Positions 51,897 to 61,330 of a DNA stretch of 64,000 nt are shown here, piece by piece. The position numbers were made by a program, and so were the translations under genes. Within the stretch, counting starts at the first letter, position 1. Every line of letters begins with the position of its first letter. The notes beneath the pieces were generated by a model that saw only the letters and a program-made list of their open reading frames with translations, searched no databases and was not told the origin of the DNA. This DNA is from Cyclobacteriaceae bacterium (GTDB taxonomy: Bacteria > Bacteroidota > Bacteroidia > Cytophagales > Cyclobacteriaceae): positions 62,001-126,000 of the forward strand of contig JAEUUC010000005.1 of the NCBI GenBank assembly GCA_016787665.1, given 5' to 3'.

Positions 51897-53303
51897 ATGA
51901 CGGACCTCCAAAAACGACTGATGGAGGATCAGCTCAATACGGAGTTGTTCCAGGAGTTGGTACACCAAGGTGTCGCGTATCTCCGTGAAGCGCGACAACG
52001 CCACGTGTATCCTACGGCAGAAGCGCTTGAGCAACTCAGCGTCTTTGACGAACCGCTCCCGGTTCATGCTGCTGCGGCCAAAACCATTCTACATCAACTT
52101 CACCAGGTGGGTGCACCGGCTACCGTAACCTCCGCAGGTGGCCGTTACTTTGGATTTGTTACGGGCGGAGCGCTTCCGGCCGGCATAGGAGCTAAACTGC
52201 TGGGCACGTTTTGGGATCAGGGCACGGCTATGCAGGTGATGTCCCCCATCGCTGCCAAACTCGAAGGCGTAGTCGAGAAGTGGTTGAAGCAAATCTTTGG
52301 GCTGCCCGATTCAACCGTGGCGGGTTTTGTGACCGGCTCGTCAGCGGCAAACCTTTGCGGCCTGGCAGCCGGGCGCTTTCGCCTCTACCAGAACCTGGGC
52401 TGGGAGGTAGCGCGGAAGGGACTCGTAAACGCACCTTCACTCAAAATTGTAACTGGTCGCGAGGCTCATTCAACCTTGCTCAAGGCCATAAGCTTGCTGG
52501 GCTTTGGTGTCGACTCGATTACCTATGTCGATACCGATGATCAAGGACGTCTTCGTCCGGAACTTTTACCCGAACCGGATGATCGTACGGTGTTGATTCT
52601 TCAGGCTGGCAATGTTAACAGCGGATCATTTGATGACTTCCGTGCGATAGCGGCCCGGGCCGAAAAAGCCGGGGCGTGGGTCCATATCGATGGAGCCTTC
52701 GGCTTGTGGGCGGCAGCCGCTCAAAAACTCTCTTACTTAACGGACGGCATCGGCTTTGCGCATTCGTGGGCAGTGGATGGCCATAAGACATTGAACACGC
52801 CCTACGACTGTGGCATCGTATTGTGCAGGGATCCGGAAGCCTTGCGGGGTGCTTTACACATGCAGGGAGGCTATCTGGTAACCGGAGCTCAACGCGATGG
52901 AATGTTTTTTACGCCTGACATGTCGCGCAGAGCACGCATTCTGGAGTTGTGGGCGGTGATGAAATACCTTGGACAGGCAGGCATAGATGAGTTGGTTACC
53001 ACCTTACACGAACGGGCCTGCCAGTTTGCCCGTGGGCTTGCCGAAGTGCCGGGAATTTCAATTTTGAATGATGTGGTGTTTAATCAGGTTGTGGTGGCGG
53101 CCGATTCGGATGAAATGACTGAGCGCTTGCTGCAACGTGTACAAGAACAACGCGTATGTTGGGTGGGCGGCTCGAGCTGGCGGGGCCGAAGGGTGATTCG
53201 CATCAGCGTGTGTTCATGGGCAACCACAGAAGAAGACGTGGCGGTCTCTGTAAAATCATTTGAAAAGGTCATGCGCACGTTGCAAACAGCCCAAGGTGGG
53301 TGA
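51897..53303 (+). CDS. PLP-dependent decarboxylase/aminotransferase family (group II decarboxylase-like)
   Basis: This 468-residue fold-type I PLP enzyme starts at ATG 51897, one base after PhzF; the longer frame upstream is inside phzF. Motifs: VTSAGGRYFGFVTGG, FVTGSSAANLCGLAAGR (PLP phosphate loop), HIDGAFGLWAA (the Asp that pairs with the pyridine N) and the PLP lysine in VDGHKTLN. It is related to aromatic amino acid decarboxylases, but the substrate is unassigned. Confidence 0.88.
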   Translation: MTDLQKRLMEDQLNTELFQELVHQGVAYLREARQRHVYPTAEALEQLSVFDEPLPVHAAAAKTILHQLHQVGAPATVTSAGGRYFGFVTGGALPAGIGAKLLGTFWDQGTAMQVMSPIAAKLEGVVEKWLKQIFGLPDSTVAGFVTGSSAANLCGLAAGRFRLYQNLGWEVARKGLVNAPSLKIVTGREAHSTLLKAISLLGFGVDSITYVDTDDQGRLRPELLPEPDDRTVLILQAGNVNSGSFDDFRAIAARAEKAGAWVHIDGAFGLWAAAAQKLSYLTDGIGFAHSWAVDGHKTLNTPYDCGIVLCRDPEALRGALHMQGGYLVTGAQRDGMFFTPDMSRRARILELWAVMKYLGQAGIDELVTTLHERACQFARGLAEVPGISILNDVVFNQVVVAADSDEMTERLLQRVQEQRVCWVGGSSWRGRRVIRISVCSWATTEEDVAVSVKSFEKVMRTLQTAQGG

Positions 53304-53349
53304 TCGGCCGCAGGTCACGAGGCCTTAGAAAAAATAGAGAATATTAAAA

Positions 53350-53357
53350 TACCTTTG
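53350..53357 (+). promoter_or_regulatory. promoter -7 element of ilvE
   Basis: TACCTTTG matches TAnnTTTG and lies 16 bases before the ilvE ATG at 53374. The sequence upstream is A/T-rich, with no clear TTTG at the right spacing. Confidence 0.5.
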
Positions 53358-53373
53358 CGACAAACCACTGAAC

Positions 53374-54438
53374 ATGACGCTTACGGAAACCATTCGCATC
53401 GAACGCACACCCCACTCCCGCCTGGCGGAAACCGATTTTCAAAACCTGGAATTCGGAAAATACATTTCGGATCACATGGCCATTTCGGATTTCAAATCCG
53501 GAAGTTGGGGGCCGCTGTCGATCATGCCTTTTGGCGAACTGCGCATGACACCTGCCATCCTGGCCCTGCATTACGGGCAGGCGATTTTTGAAGGCATGAA
53601 AGCATTTCGCACGGTCGATGGCCGCGTGAATATTTTTCGCCCGAAGAAGCATCATGAGCGTATCAACAAGTCGCTGGAGCGGATGTGCATGCCGGCTCTG
53701 CCGTGGGATTTGTTCATTCAGTCGCTGCGCACACTCATTGACCTTGACCGCGAGTGGGTACCCAAAACTGAAGGGTCCAGCCTCTACATTCGTCCACTGG
53801 TGTTTGCATCAGAGTCAAGGCTGGGCGTAAAGGTTTCGGAGCAATACAAGTATGTGTTGATGACCAGCCCGGTAGGCCCCTATTACAACAAGCCTTTCCG
53901 TCTGAAAGTGGAGGATCACTACGTGCGCACCGCGGAAGGTGGGCCGGGGTATGCGAAGTGTGCCGGTAACTATGGAGGCGCCTTTTACCCAACCCAGGTA
54001 GCAAAAGAAGAAGGTTTCGATCAGGTGTTGTGGACCGACAGCAAAGAGCACAAGTATATTGATGAAGTGGGCATGATGAACGTGATGTTCGTGATGGACG
54101 GAAAACTGGTAACACCTCAACTGTATACCGCCATTCTCGATGGCGTCACCCGCGACTCCATCCTGACCGTGGCGCGCGAAATGGGCCTGCAAACCGAAGA
54201 AAAGCGGATCAGCGTGGAGGAACTGGAAGAAGGCTTTCGCAGTGGCAAGCTGACCGAGGCCTTCGGTTGCGGAACGGCCGCTGTTGTAGCGCCTATTACC
54301 GGTATTCGCATTCATGACAACGATTACAAATTGGGCACGCCTGGCCCGGAAAGCATTCAAGGGCGCATCAAGCAAAAACTGCTTAACATTCGCACCGGTG
54401 CCGAGAACGATGTACACCACTGGAACTATCTGATCTAA
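53374..54438 (+). CDS. ilvE: branched-chain-amino-acid aminotransferase
   Basis: IlvE (fold-type IV PLP transaminase) makes or breaks down Leu, Ile and Val with 2-oxoglutarate/glutamate. The 354-residue protein shows LHYGQAIFEGMKAFR, the PLP lysine region GYAKCAGNYGGAF (Lys about 195), VLWTDSKEHKYIDEVGMMNVMF and FGCGTAAVVAPITG. Length fits the BCAT subgroup (~350) used by Bacteroidota and eukaryotes. Confidence 0.95.
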   Translation: MTLTETIRIERTPHSRLAETDFQNLEFGKYISDHMAISDFKSGSWGPLSIMPFGELRMTPAILALHYGQAIFEGMKAFRTVDGRVNIFRPKKHHERINKSLERMCMPALPWDLFIQSLRTLIDLDREWVPKTEGSSLYIRPLVFASESRLGVKVSEQYKYVLMTSPVGPYYNKPFRLKVEDHYVRTAEGGPGYAKCAGNYGGAFYPTQVAKEEGFDQVLWTDSKEHKYIDEVGMMNVMFVMDGKLVTPQLYTAILDGVTRDSILTVAREMGLQTEEKRISVEELEEGFRSGKLTEAFGCGTAAVVAPITGIRIHDNDYKLGTPGPESIQGRIKQKLLNIRTGAENDVHHWNYLI

Positions 54439-54448
54439 ACGACCATAC

Positions 54449-55087
54449 ATGGAAAAATTTCCTGTCACTGAAAAAACGGAAATCACCCGCCTGCCCAAGC
54501 GCGGGGTGTACGACAAAGAACAGGTGTACGGGATTTTAGACGAGGCCCTGTTTTGCACAGTGGCCTTCGTTCGTAACGGTGAACCTTTTCAAATACCAAC
54601 CGGGTTTTGCCGCATCGGCAATACGATTTACCTGCATGGCTCGGTGGGAAGCCAATACATGCGCGAACTCGCCACGGGAATTCCGGTTTGTATTTCAGTG
54701 ATGCTGGCTGATGCCTTGGTGCTGGCCCGTTCGGCTTTCCACCATTCGGTAAATTATCGCTCCGTGGTGGCCTTCAGTCACGGCCGCAAAGTGGACAACA
54801 AAGAAGAACTGTACAAAAGCCTCGAAGTTTTCACCAACAAAATGTGCCCAGGCCGATGGGACGATGTGCGCCAACCCACAGAAGGGGAATGGAAAGCAAC
54901 GATGGTGCTTGCCTTTGATCTCGAAGAAGCATCAGCCAAGGTGCGCACCGGACCGCCAAAAGACGATGAGGAGGATTATGACTTAAACATTTGGGCGGGT
55001 CTTCAGCCGCTGAAGACGGAGCGTCTGCCCGTTCAAGCTGACCCTGCCCTAAAAGCAGGAATAGCTGTGCCCAGTTATTTGAAGTAG
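54449..55087 (+). CDS. pyridoxamine 5'-phosphate oxidase family flavoprotein
   Basis: This 212-residue protein has the split-barrel FMN-binding fold of the PNPOx-like/NimA group: TRLPKRGVYDKEQVYGILDEALFCTVAFV, then IYLHGSVGSQYMRELATG and FHHSVNYRSVVAFSHG. It is not the vitamin B6 enzyme PdxH itself. Members bind flavin or act on nitro compounds; the substrate is unknown. It follows ilvE by 10 bases and may be co-transcribed. Confidence 0.85.
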   Translation: MEKFPVTEKTEITRLPKRGVYDKEQVYGILDEALFCTVAFVRNGEPFQIPTGFCRIGNTIYLHGSVGSQYMRELATGIPVCISVMLADALVLARSAFHHSVNYRSVVAFSHGRKVDNKEELYKSLEVFTNKMCPGRWDDVRQPTEGEWKATMVLAFDLEEASAKVRTGPPKDDEEDYDLNIWAGLQPLKTERLPVQADPALKAGIAVPSYLK

Positions 55088-55116
55088 CGCAAAAGAGTAT
55101 AAACTCAAGTTTTAGG

Positions 55117-55542
55117 ATGAGAAGAACGACTAAGCTACTGCTGATGGTCCCTGCTCTCTGGGCGAGTCTATTCGACATCCTGATTACAATAGTACTTCAG
55201 CCAAAAGCATATTGGAATGGAGACTTAAGTGCGGGTAATGAGGGAAATCCCATTGGTTCATTTTTCATGAAGAACCACATCTCCGGAATATTCGTCATTT
55301 CAATTTTCTGGCTGGTTTTGATCGGACTGTTAGGGTACTACCTTCCCAGGCAACTGGCCAAAATCTTCCTGATGTTCGTCTTGATTGCTCACAGTTATGG
55401 AGCCTCCACCTGGCTTTCAAATAAATTTGGGTTTTGGTATGCAATGGCGTTCATGTTGTTCAACTCAATCCTGTTTTATCTTATTGGAGATATTGTTGAG
55501 AAAGGGATTCAATCACAGAAAGAGGTGAGTGAGTCAAAATGA
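55117..55542 (+). CDS. four-helix membrane protein of unknown function
   Basis: This 141-residue protein has four hydrophobic segments (about 7-26, 56-76, 84-100 and 106-125), a short basic N-terminus and a polar C-terminus. The mature pattern NEGNPIGSFFMKNHISGIF precedes helix 2. No family is recognised. The coding sequence looks AT-richer than its neighbours. A 443-base gap follows. Confidence 0.6.
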   Translation: MRRTTKLLLMVPALWASLFDILITIVLQPKAYWNGDLSAGNEGNPIGSFFMKNHISGIFVISIFWLVLIGLLGYYLPRQLAKIFLMFVLIAHSYGASTWLSNKFGFWYAMAFMLFNSILFYLIGDIVEKGIQSQKEVSESK

Positions 55543-55985
55543 ACCATCTTCATTTTAGGCGATTTGTAGGGAGTTGCCAAGCACCCAACGACATCAAGTG
55601 GGGTAGTAATCTTCACTGTTTCGCGGGCGGCAAATTATGCTGTGTGGGGGTTGTCAGAGGTTATGATTCAGGGTTTTACGGGTGGAGTCTTCCGAAATAA
55701 CAGATAAGCGCAATCCTAGCTGGGGTTCCCCTGTTTCCCTGATTGAACAGGAAAAATTTTTCACCCAATCCTATCAACTGGTAGCCTGTTGGCGGCCAAA
55801 GAAACTTCGGGAGAAATTGAGCCGTAACAAACCAAAGGTGGAAAAAAACGTCAAAAAGCGAAGTTAATTCGAGTAACGTTTAACCGCCCGATAACTGTAA
55901 TACTTTCAGTTTCAATCTTCCAGCCGGCATTTAAACCAAAACAGGCAGTTTTGGGTTATCTTTGAAGAATCAATCTGAAAAAATC
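55543..55985. other. 443-bp intergenic region
   Basis: No gene is supported here. A GTG-start frame of 61 codons (55682-55867) exists, but it has no ribosome site, no family and a low-complexity basic tail. No tRNA, terminator stem or strong palindrome was seen. A -7 element for the next gene lies at its end. Confidence 0.5.
55957..55964 (+). promoter_or_regulatory. promoter -7 element of the 55986 gene
   Basis: TATCTTTG matches TAnnTTTG and lies 21 bases before the ATG at 55986. Confidence 0.5.
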
Positions 55986-56219
55986 ATGGGAAGACCACCA
56001 GTATTACCTAAAAAAAAGAAAGACGGATTTTGGCTGGAAGTGCGCAACAAGGGTTCTAAGACCGGCACTATTTTGATTCGCGACAGCTACCAGGCCATGA
56101 TGCAAGCGGCCAAGCAGTACGAAACCACTAAGGATGTGATCATTCTGGGCGAACACCGCAACAACAAAAAAGTAGAATCAGCCGAAACGACTTCGCGCAA
56201 GCGCAAAACTGCCAGTTAA
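55986..56219 (+). CDS. small basic protein of unknown function
   Basis: This 77-residue, highly basic protein starts at ATG 55986 (MGRPPVLPKKKKDGFW); an upstream TTG would lie in the promoter. It has a short central pattern TGTILIRDSYQAMMQAAKQYE and a Lys/Arg-rich tail. Size and charge would suit a nucleic-acid-binding role, but this is inference. The 3' end overlaps the DUF3127 gene by four bases on the opposite strand. Confidence 0.7.
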   Translation: MGRPPVLPKKKKDGFWLEVRNKGSKTGTILIRDSYQAMMQAAKQYETTKDVIILGEHRNNKKVESAETTSRKRKTAS

Positions 56220-56569
56220 AAAGGCAAATCATCGGTGCCGGCTGGCACGGACTGATCAAAAGGATCATTCATAGGGGGTGGCGGGTTTTCCTGGCCACCC
56301 TCCGTTTTTTCTACCCGCCAGGCACGAGCCTCGGTGTACCAGCGGCCATTGTACTCACGGCTTTCCAAATCAACGGAAACGGTTACCACATCGCCCACGG
56401 CTAAACGGTATTGATCAATCTTATCGCCCCAAACCGACAGGCATACTTTTTTCGGATACTGGCCCGGAGTTTCCAAAATGAACTCCTGCTTGCGCCACGT
56501 GCCGCGTTTTCCCTGCCCGGTTTGCTGCGCCAGCAACTGCAACACCCGACCTTTCAATTCCATTGCCAT
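56216..56569 (-). CDS. DUF3127 protein with SSB-like C-terminal tip
   Basis: This 117-residue protein has a single OB-fold-like domain (~1-90): MELKGRVLQLLAQQTGQGKRGTWRKQEFILET, VCLSVWGDKI and VGDVVTVSVDLESREYNGRWYTE, matching DUF3127. A Pro/Asn-rich linker follows and the protein ends in the acidic tip TDDLPF. Bacterial single-strand DNA-binding proteins end in D-D-D-I-P-F, which recruits repair proteins, so this resembles an SSB paralogue. The family function is unproven. Confidence 0.8.
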   Translation of the reverse strand: MAMELKGRVLQLLAQQTGQGKRGTWRKQEFILETPGQYPKKVCLSVWGDKIDQYRLAVGDVVTVSVDLESREYNGRWYTEARAWRVEKTEGGQENPPPPMNDPFDQSVPAGTDDLPF

Positions 56570-56599
56570 GAGTACTTCCTTAGATTTTTCGAAAGGTAA

Positions 56600-57046
56600 C
56601 TAACCTTTTCGGATTCGCTGAAAAAAACGATCGATCAATTCCTTGCTTTCCGCTTTGCGTACGCCTTTAACAATTTCGGTACGCGGATGCAGCAAGGGTT
56701 GGTTCACGAGGCTATAGCCCCGTTGCACATCATCGGCTGCATAAACCAACCTCTGCAACTGCACCCAGTGCAGGGCCCCTGCGCACATTACACAAGGCTC
56801 GAGCGTGACAAAAAGTGTACAGTCGGTTAAATATTTGGAGCCCAAAAAATTGGCCGCTGCCGTGGCGGCCAGCATCTCGGCATGCGCGGTGGCATCCGTG
56901 AGGCGCTCCGTTTGGTTATGCGCCCGAGCGATAATCTTGCCCTGGCACACCACCACGGCTCCCACCGGTACCTCCCCGTCATCGAAAGCCTTGTGTGCCT
57001 CTTTCAGCGCTTCGCGCATGAAATAATCATCGCTGGAGAAATCCAT
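56600..57046 (-). CDS. tadA: tRNA-specific adenosine deaminase
   Basis: TadA converts A34 to inosine in tRNA-Arg(ACG). The 148-residue protein starts at ATG read at 57046 (MDFSSDDYFMREALKEAHKAF). The zinc deaminase motifs are ATAHAEML (His/Glu) and EPCVMCAGAL (two Cys), with GEVPVGAVVV preceding. Length and motifs match TadA. A cytidine deaminase or guanine deaminase role is less likely. Confidence 0.9.
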   Translation of the reverse strand: MDFSSDDYFMREALKEAHKAFDDGEVPVGAVVVCQGKIIARAHNQTERLTDATAHAEMLAATAAANFLGSKYLTDCTLFVTLEPCVMCAGALHWVQLQRLVYAADDVQRGYSLVNQPLLHPRTEIVKGVRKAESKELIDRFFQRIRKG

Positions 57047-57048
57047 CG

Positions 57049-57597
57049 TTATTTTACCCGTAGACTTTTCATGACGGCATGGGCCTGTTTTTGCCATTGC
57101 GGCATCACCGGCTTGACACACGAAAAGGAGAAGACCAGCGTTCGCTTGGGCTCCACCAGATATTGAACAAAAGAGTATTTCACCACCGGCTCCTGTTCAC
57201 CCAATTTGCTCTTCGTGCCATTCACCCGCGATTCAAATTCAAAAAAGATGTACGTCTTACCGTGTATCTCCTGCGTTCCTTCGGAGATGAAATAGACTTT
57301 ATCATAGAGATTGGTAATGCCGGATTTAAAGAACTGGCTGGCTACTTTAAGGTCACCATCCGGCCATTGGGTGGCCGACAAGCTAACGGAGAAATCAGCC
57401 TGCCGGTTCTGGTCGGTAAAGGCTCCTAAGGGTGCCCGAACCGATGGAAATCGCTGAACCAGATCATCCTCCGTCATGGGTTTCAGATCTTCCGGCAACA
57501 TCACGGTAATCTCCTCATTGATTTTAACCTTAACCATCTTTTGAGGGGTAAAGGCGGCCAGCACCGTCAATACGAAAACCAGGGAAAAACGTAGCAT
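57049..57597 (-). CDS. exported protein of unknown function
   Basis: This 182-residue protein has a signal peptide (MLRFSLVFVLTVLAAFTPQ) and starts at ATG read at 57597. The mature part has the pattern EITVMLPEDLKPMTEDDLVQRFPSVRAPLGAFTDQNRQADFSV and ends in the strand-helix segment VMPQWQKQAHAVMKSL. No family is recognised. It lies two bases upstream of tadA on the same strand and is divergent from aspS. Confidence 0.65.
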   Translation of the reverse strand: MLRFSLVFVLTVLAAFTPQKMVKVKINEEITVMLPEDLKPMTEDDLVQRFPSVRAPLGAFTDQNRQADFSVSLSATQWPDGDLKVASQFFKSGITNLYDKVYFISEGTQEIHGKTYIFFEFESRVNGTKSKLGEQEPVVKYSFVQYLVEPKRTLVFSFSCVKPVMPQWQKQAHAVMKSLRVK

Positions 57598-57660
57598 GAG
57601 TGAATTTTGAGGAATAACGGAAAAAACGTGCTTATCCTGCATAACGGCACAAGTTCTGTT

Positions 57661-57668
57661 TATTTTTG
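57661..57668 (+). promoter_or_regulatory. promoter -7 element of aspS
   Basis: TATTTTTG matches TAnnTTTG and lies 24 bases before the aspS ATG at 57693. Confidence 0.5.
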
Positions 57669-57692
57669 CCCCTCAAAATTAACCAAAAAACC

Positions 57693-59441
57693 ATGCTTCG
57701 GACGCACACTTGCGGTGAACTGCGCTTGGCCCACGTGAACCAGACCGTTACCCTGGCCGGTTGGGTACAACGCACGCGCGACAAAGGAAGTTTATTGTGG
57801 ATTGATCTGCGCGACCGGTATGGTATCACGCAACTTTTCCTGGAAGAGGGAAAGTCGGATCCTCAGTTGATCGCGGCCGCCCGCAGCCTTGGGCGCGAGT
57901 ACGTCATCCGCGTAACCGGAAAAGTCTCCGAACGAATTTCGAAAAACGACAAATTAGCTACGGGCGAAATTGAGGTTAAAGTGGAACAACTAACGGTGTT
58001 GAATGCCGCCAAAACTCCACCCTTTACCATTGAAGATGAAACCGATGGTGGTGACGATCTGCGCATGAAATATCGCTACCTCGACTTGCGCAGAACGCCC
58101 GTGCGCGAGAGTCTGCAACTTCGCCACAAAATGGCACAGCAAACGCGGGCTTACCTGGACAGTCTGAACTTCATTGAGGTGGAGACACCCGTTTTGATTA
58201 AATCGACACCGGAGGGAGCGCGCGATTTTGTCGTGCCATCCCGGATTCACCATGGCGAGTTCTACGCATTGCCGCAATCACCCCAGACCTTCAAGCAGCT
58301 CTTAATGGTCAGCGGGTTTGACCGTTACTATCAAATTGTAAAGTGCTTCCGCGATGAAGACTTGAGAGCCGACCGCCAGCCCGAGTTCACGCAGATTGAC
58401 TGTGAGATGGCCTTTATTACACAAGAGGACGTGCTAAGCACGTTTGAAGGATTAATCCGGCACCTCTTTAAAAGCGTAAAAGGAATTGATCTCACTTCGG
58501 TACCGCGCATGAGCTATGCCGATGCGATGACCCATTACGGATCAGACAAGCCGGATACGCGCTTTGACATGAAGTTTGTTGAGTTGAATACCGTGGCAAA
58601 AGGCAAAGGCTTTGGCGTTTTTGACAACGCGGAACTCGTTGTGGGCATTTGTGCCAGCGGCTGTGCCGAATACACCCGCAAGCAACTCGATGAGCTGACG
58701 GAATTCGTGAAACGACCCCAGGTAGGTGCGAAAGGCCTGGTATACGTGCAATACAAATCAGACGGCACGTTCAAGTCATCGGTAGATAAATTCTATGGGC
58801 CGGACGATTTAAAGCAGTGGGCTGATGCGCTACACGCCAAGCCAGGTGATTTGATCTTAATTTTATCTGGTGAAAAAAATGCCACACGCAAACAGTTAAG
58901 TGAGTTGCGCCTGTTGATGGGGGAACGACTTGGGCTGCGCGACAAAACAAAGTTCTCGGCACTCTGGGTGCTGGACTTTCCGTTGCTGGAATGGAGCGAA
59001 GAAACCAACCGCTGGCATGCGATGCATCACCCGTTTACTTCGCCCAAGCCCGAAGACATGGCGCTGCTCGACAGTGACCCCGGGGCTGTGCGGGCAAATG
59101 CTTACGACATGGTGCTGAACGGCACTGAAATTGGCGGTGGTAGTATCCGGATTCACGACCGCGCTACGCAGCAACTGATGTTCAGCAAACTCGGCTTCAG
59201 CGATGAGGAAGCCCGAAAGCAGTTTGGCTTTTTGATGGATGCGTTTGAGTTCGGGGCGCCCCCGCACGGAGGAATTGCCTTTGGCTTTGACCGGCTGTGT
59301 TCACTCTTTGGCGGTGCCGAATCCATCCGCGATTTCATCGCCTTCCCGAAAAACAACGCAGGTCGCGATGTCATGATTGATACGCCTTCGACTATTTCGG
59401 AGGAGCAGCTGAAAGAGTTGGGAATTCAGGTGCGCGATTAA
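57693..59441 (+). CDS. aspS: aspartate--tRNA ligase
   Basis: This 582-residue bacterial-type AspRS starts at the ATG 57693 ([14 protein letters not shown]). Domains: OB-fold anticodon-binding (~1-110), class II catalytic core split by a GAD insertion (~280-420), motif 2 region RCFRDED near 220 (here [20 protein letters not shown]), and motif 3 FGFDRL (~530). The GAD-containing long form is typical of bacteria. It ends two bases before the stop of the opposite-strand bestrophin-like gene. Confidence 0.97.
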   Translation: MLRTHTCGELRLAHVNQTVTLAGWVQRTRDKGSLLWIDLRDRYGITQLFLEEGKSDPQLIAAARSLGREYVIRVTGKVSERISKNDKLATGEIEVKVEQLTVLNAAKTPPFTIEDETDGGDDLRMKYRYLDLRRTPVRESLQLRHKMAQQTRAYLDSLNFIEVETPVLIKSTPEGARDFVVPSRIHHGEFYALPQSPQTFKQLLMVSGFDRYYQIVKCFRDEDLRADRQPEFTQIDCEMAFITQEDVLSTFEGLIRHLFKSVKGIDLTSVPRMSYADAMTHYGSDKPDTRFDMKFVELNTVAKGKGFGVFDNAELVVGICASGCAEYTRKQLDELTEFVKRPQVGAKGLVYVQYKSDGTFKSSVDKFYGPDDLKQWADALHAKPGDLILILSGEKNATRKQLSELRLLMGERLGLRDKTKFSALWVLDFPLLEWSEETNRWHAMHHPFTSPKPEDMALLDSDPGAVRANAYDMVLNGTEIGGGSIRIHDRATQQLMFSKLGFSDEEARKQFGFLMDAFEFGAPPHGGIAFGFDRLCSLFGGAESIRDFIAFPKNNAGRDVMIDTPSTISEEQLKELGIQVRD

Positions 59442-59443
59442 CG

Positions 59444-60220
59444 TCAATCAATCAACCGCAAGGTTTGGTCGGCATTGATGGAAATGTCGTCCTCGCCTAC
59501 TTCGTCATACGGATTTTCGAGGTGGTCCTGAATGTTATCCAGGCTTACTAAAATAAAGCTGTAGAGCACCGGCATCACATATTCCAGCGCGGCCGAGTAA
59601 TCGTGAAACGTGCTGGCAAAGTACGGGCCATACACCACCGGGAAAATGTAAATGAAAAACTTGCTGTACATCCGCAAGGTGATGGGCGTGCGGTAATTAT
59701 GAATGATCTTCATGTTGTCGAACGCAATGATCATCTTGCTCACATACTGACTGACGCGTGAAATTTCCCCGCTTTGCACACCCAAACCACGCAGTTCCAT
59801 CGTCAGGCGCGAGAGTTGGGAAAACATGTCATACATCTTCTTTTCATTCACACGCCATTCGTCCATGTTTTTGGAGCGAAACATATGCCCCATCAGTTCC
59901 TTCATTTCGCCAATGAGTGCCCGGCAGCGCTGGCTAATGTCGCTATCTGTGCGGCCTGACCAATCGCGCGTAGCGTAGTAGATGGCAATAGCATGACCTT
60001 TGAAATCGCTGAGGCGCTGCAAAGCCGTCTCGCGTCTGGTATAGGCAGAACCAATGGAAAACACCACCGGAAACACAATGGCCACCCCCACCAGCATATC
60101 CGGAAATTTGGCTGTGAGGCCAAAATGAAAGCAAACGTAGGCTGATATCACCGAGAGCGCAGTGATGATTAACGTCTTGTAATTGATAATCAGGATGAAA
60201 CTTTTCAGTACGCGTCTCAT
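59444..60220 (-). CDS. bestrophin-like membrane protein
   Basis: This 258-residue protein starts at ATG read at 60220 (MRRVLKSFILIINYKTL); an upstream in-frame TTG is unlikely. It has two N-terminal membrane helices, a cytosolic helical region and a C-terminal pair of helices. The bestrophin/UPF0187-type mark DNIQDHLENPYDEVGEDD is near residues 235-250. Bestrophins are anion (chloride) channels. No functional test is possible from sequence. Confidence 0.75.
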   Translation of the reverse strand: MRRVLKSFILIINYKTLIITALSVISAYVCFHFGLTAKFPDMLVGVAIVFPVVFSIGSAYTRRETALQRLSDFKGHAIAIYYATRDWSGRTDSDISQRCRALIGEMKELMGHMFRSKNMDEWRVNEKKMYDMFSQLSRLTMELRGLGVQSGEISRVSQYVSKMIIAFDNMKIIHNYRTPITLRMYSKFFIYIFPVVYGPYFASTFHDYSAALEYVMPVLYSFILVSLDNIQDHLENPYDEVGEDDISINADQTLRLID

Positions 60221-60301
60221 AGAATGATTTAGGCGGGATGAAGTTTCCAAATTCCGCCCATATTACCAAATTGTTAAGGGAATATTACCTGGGCGGTAAA
60301 G

Positions 60302-61261
60302 TCACCGCTTAAGCACCTCGGACAAGAAACCAAGCCCATAACCGGTTAACTGCACAAATGCCGATGGCACAGACAGCCAAGCCACACGTGCCGAACCGGT
60401 AACACGCCAGGCATCAACCAGGATGGCGAAGAAGTAAAGGCCGAAAGCAGTAGCAAATGCAACCGCTGCGAAAGAAGCCAGAATGGCCGTCACTGGCAGC
60501 ACGATAAGCCCTAATGTAAACACGGTAGGAAACCAGTGGGTAACCTTGACTTCGCCTTTGTGTGCGCGGCCAACCCGAATTCGGCCGCGGGCAAAGCCAT
60601 TCACCTGGCGAAAGAACTCGCGCAGCGTGGACCTGCGTTTGTGGTAAACAAACGCATCCGGTATTAGCGCCACACGAAAACCAGCCTTACGCATGCGTAT
60701 GCTGAGTTCAATATCCTCAGCCAAACGATCGAAATGAAACCCACCCGTTTGCTGATACACCTCCCGACTGATCCCCATATTGAAACTTCGCGGCTGAAAA
60801 CGATCAGCTTGATTCTTTGCACCTCGGATACCTCCGGTGGTCAGCACCGATGACATGGTGTAGGCCATCGCCTGTTGTAGCGGTGTGAACTTTTCATGAC
60901 CCCGATCCGGTCCACCCCACGCATCAACGGGAGTGTGTTTCAGAAAATCCAGCACACGACTGAAGTATTCGGGGGGAAGCAGGCAGTCGGAATCGAATAC
61001 CACCAGGTACCGACCGGTGGCGCGTTCAAAACCAAAATTACGGCTGGGCCCCGGGCCGCTATTGGGTTTCACAAAGTATTCAATGGCCAGTTTATCGGTG
61101 AACTTTTCATACACCGCACGCGAAGTCACCGTGCTGCCATCTTCGACAATCAGTACATTAAAATCCTTGACGGTTTGGTTAACCAGGCTGTCCAGCAATT
61201 CCTCTAACTCCTGCGGTCGGTTGTAGACGGGAATAATGACAGAAAAGAATGGGGGTTGCAC
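60302..61261 (-). CDS. glycosyltransferase family 2, membrane-anchored
   Basis: This 319-residue GT2 enzyme has the GT-A fold: SVIIPVYNRPQELEELLDSL at the N-terminus, the metal-binding DSD in VVFDSDCLLPP (~93), the ED motif in RLAEDIELSIRMRK, and the KRRSTLREFFRQ segment. Two C-terminal membrane helices (~240-295) suggest the product is made on the inner face of the membrane. The sugar donor and acceptor are unknown. Confidence 0.9.
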   Translation of the reverse strand: MQPPFFSVIIPVYNRPQELEELLDSLVNQTVKDFNVLIVEDGSTVTSRAVYEKFTDKLAIEYFVKPNSGPGPSRNFGFERATGRYLVVFDSDCLLPPEYFSRVLDFLKHTPVDAWGGPDRGHEKFTPLQQAMAYTMSSVLTTGGIRGAKNQADRFQPRSFNMGISREVYQQTGGFHFDRLAEDIELSIRMRKAGFRVALIPDAFVYHKRRSTLREFFRQVNGFARGRIRVGRAHKGEVKVTHWFPTVFTLGLIVLPVTAILASFAAVAFATAFGLYFFAILVDAWRVTGSARVAWLSVPSAFVQLTGYGLGFLSEVLKR

Positions 61262-61330
61262 GTGGTAAAAATAGTCAATGAAGATTGAACAGCTGGATAG
61301 TCGCCCAGCCTGACTTCCTTATCTTGCCGT

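Noticed and set aside
51113..53303. PhzF plus PLP decarboxylase as a natural-product cluster
   Set aside because: No carrier protein, synthase or other tailoring genes are adjacent; both families are common in primary metabolism.
55682..55867. 61-codon frame in the intergenic gap
   Set aside because: GTG start without support, no family, low-complexity basic end.
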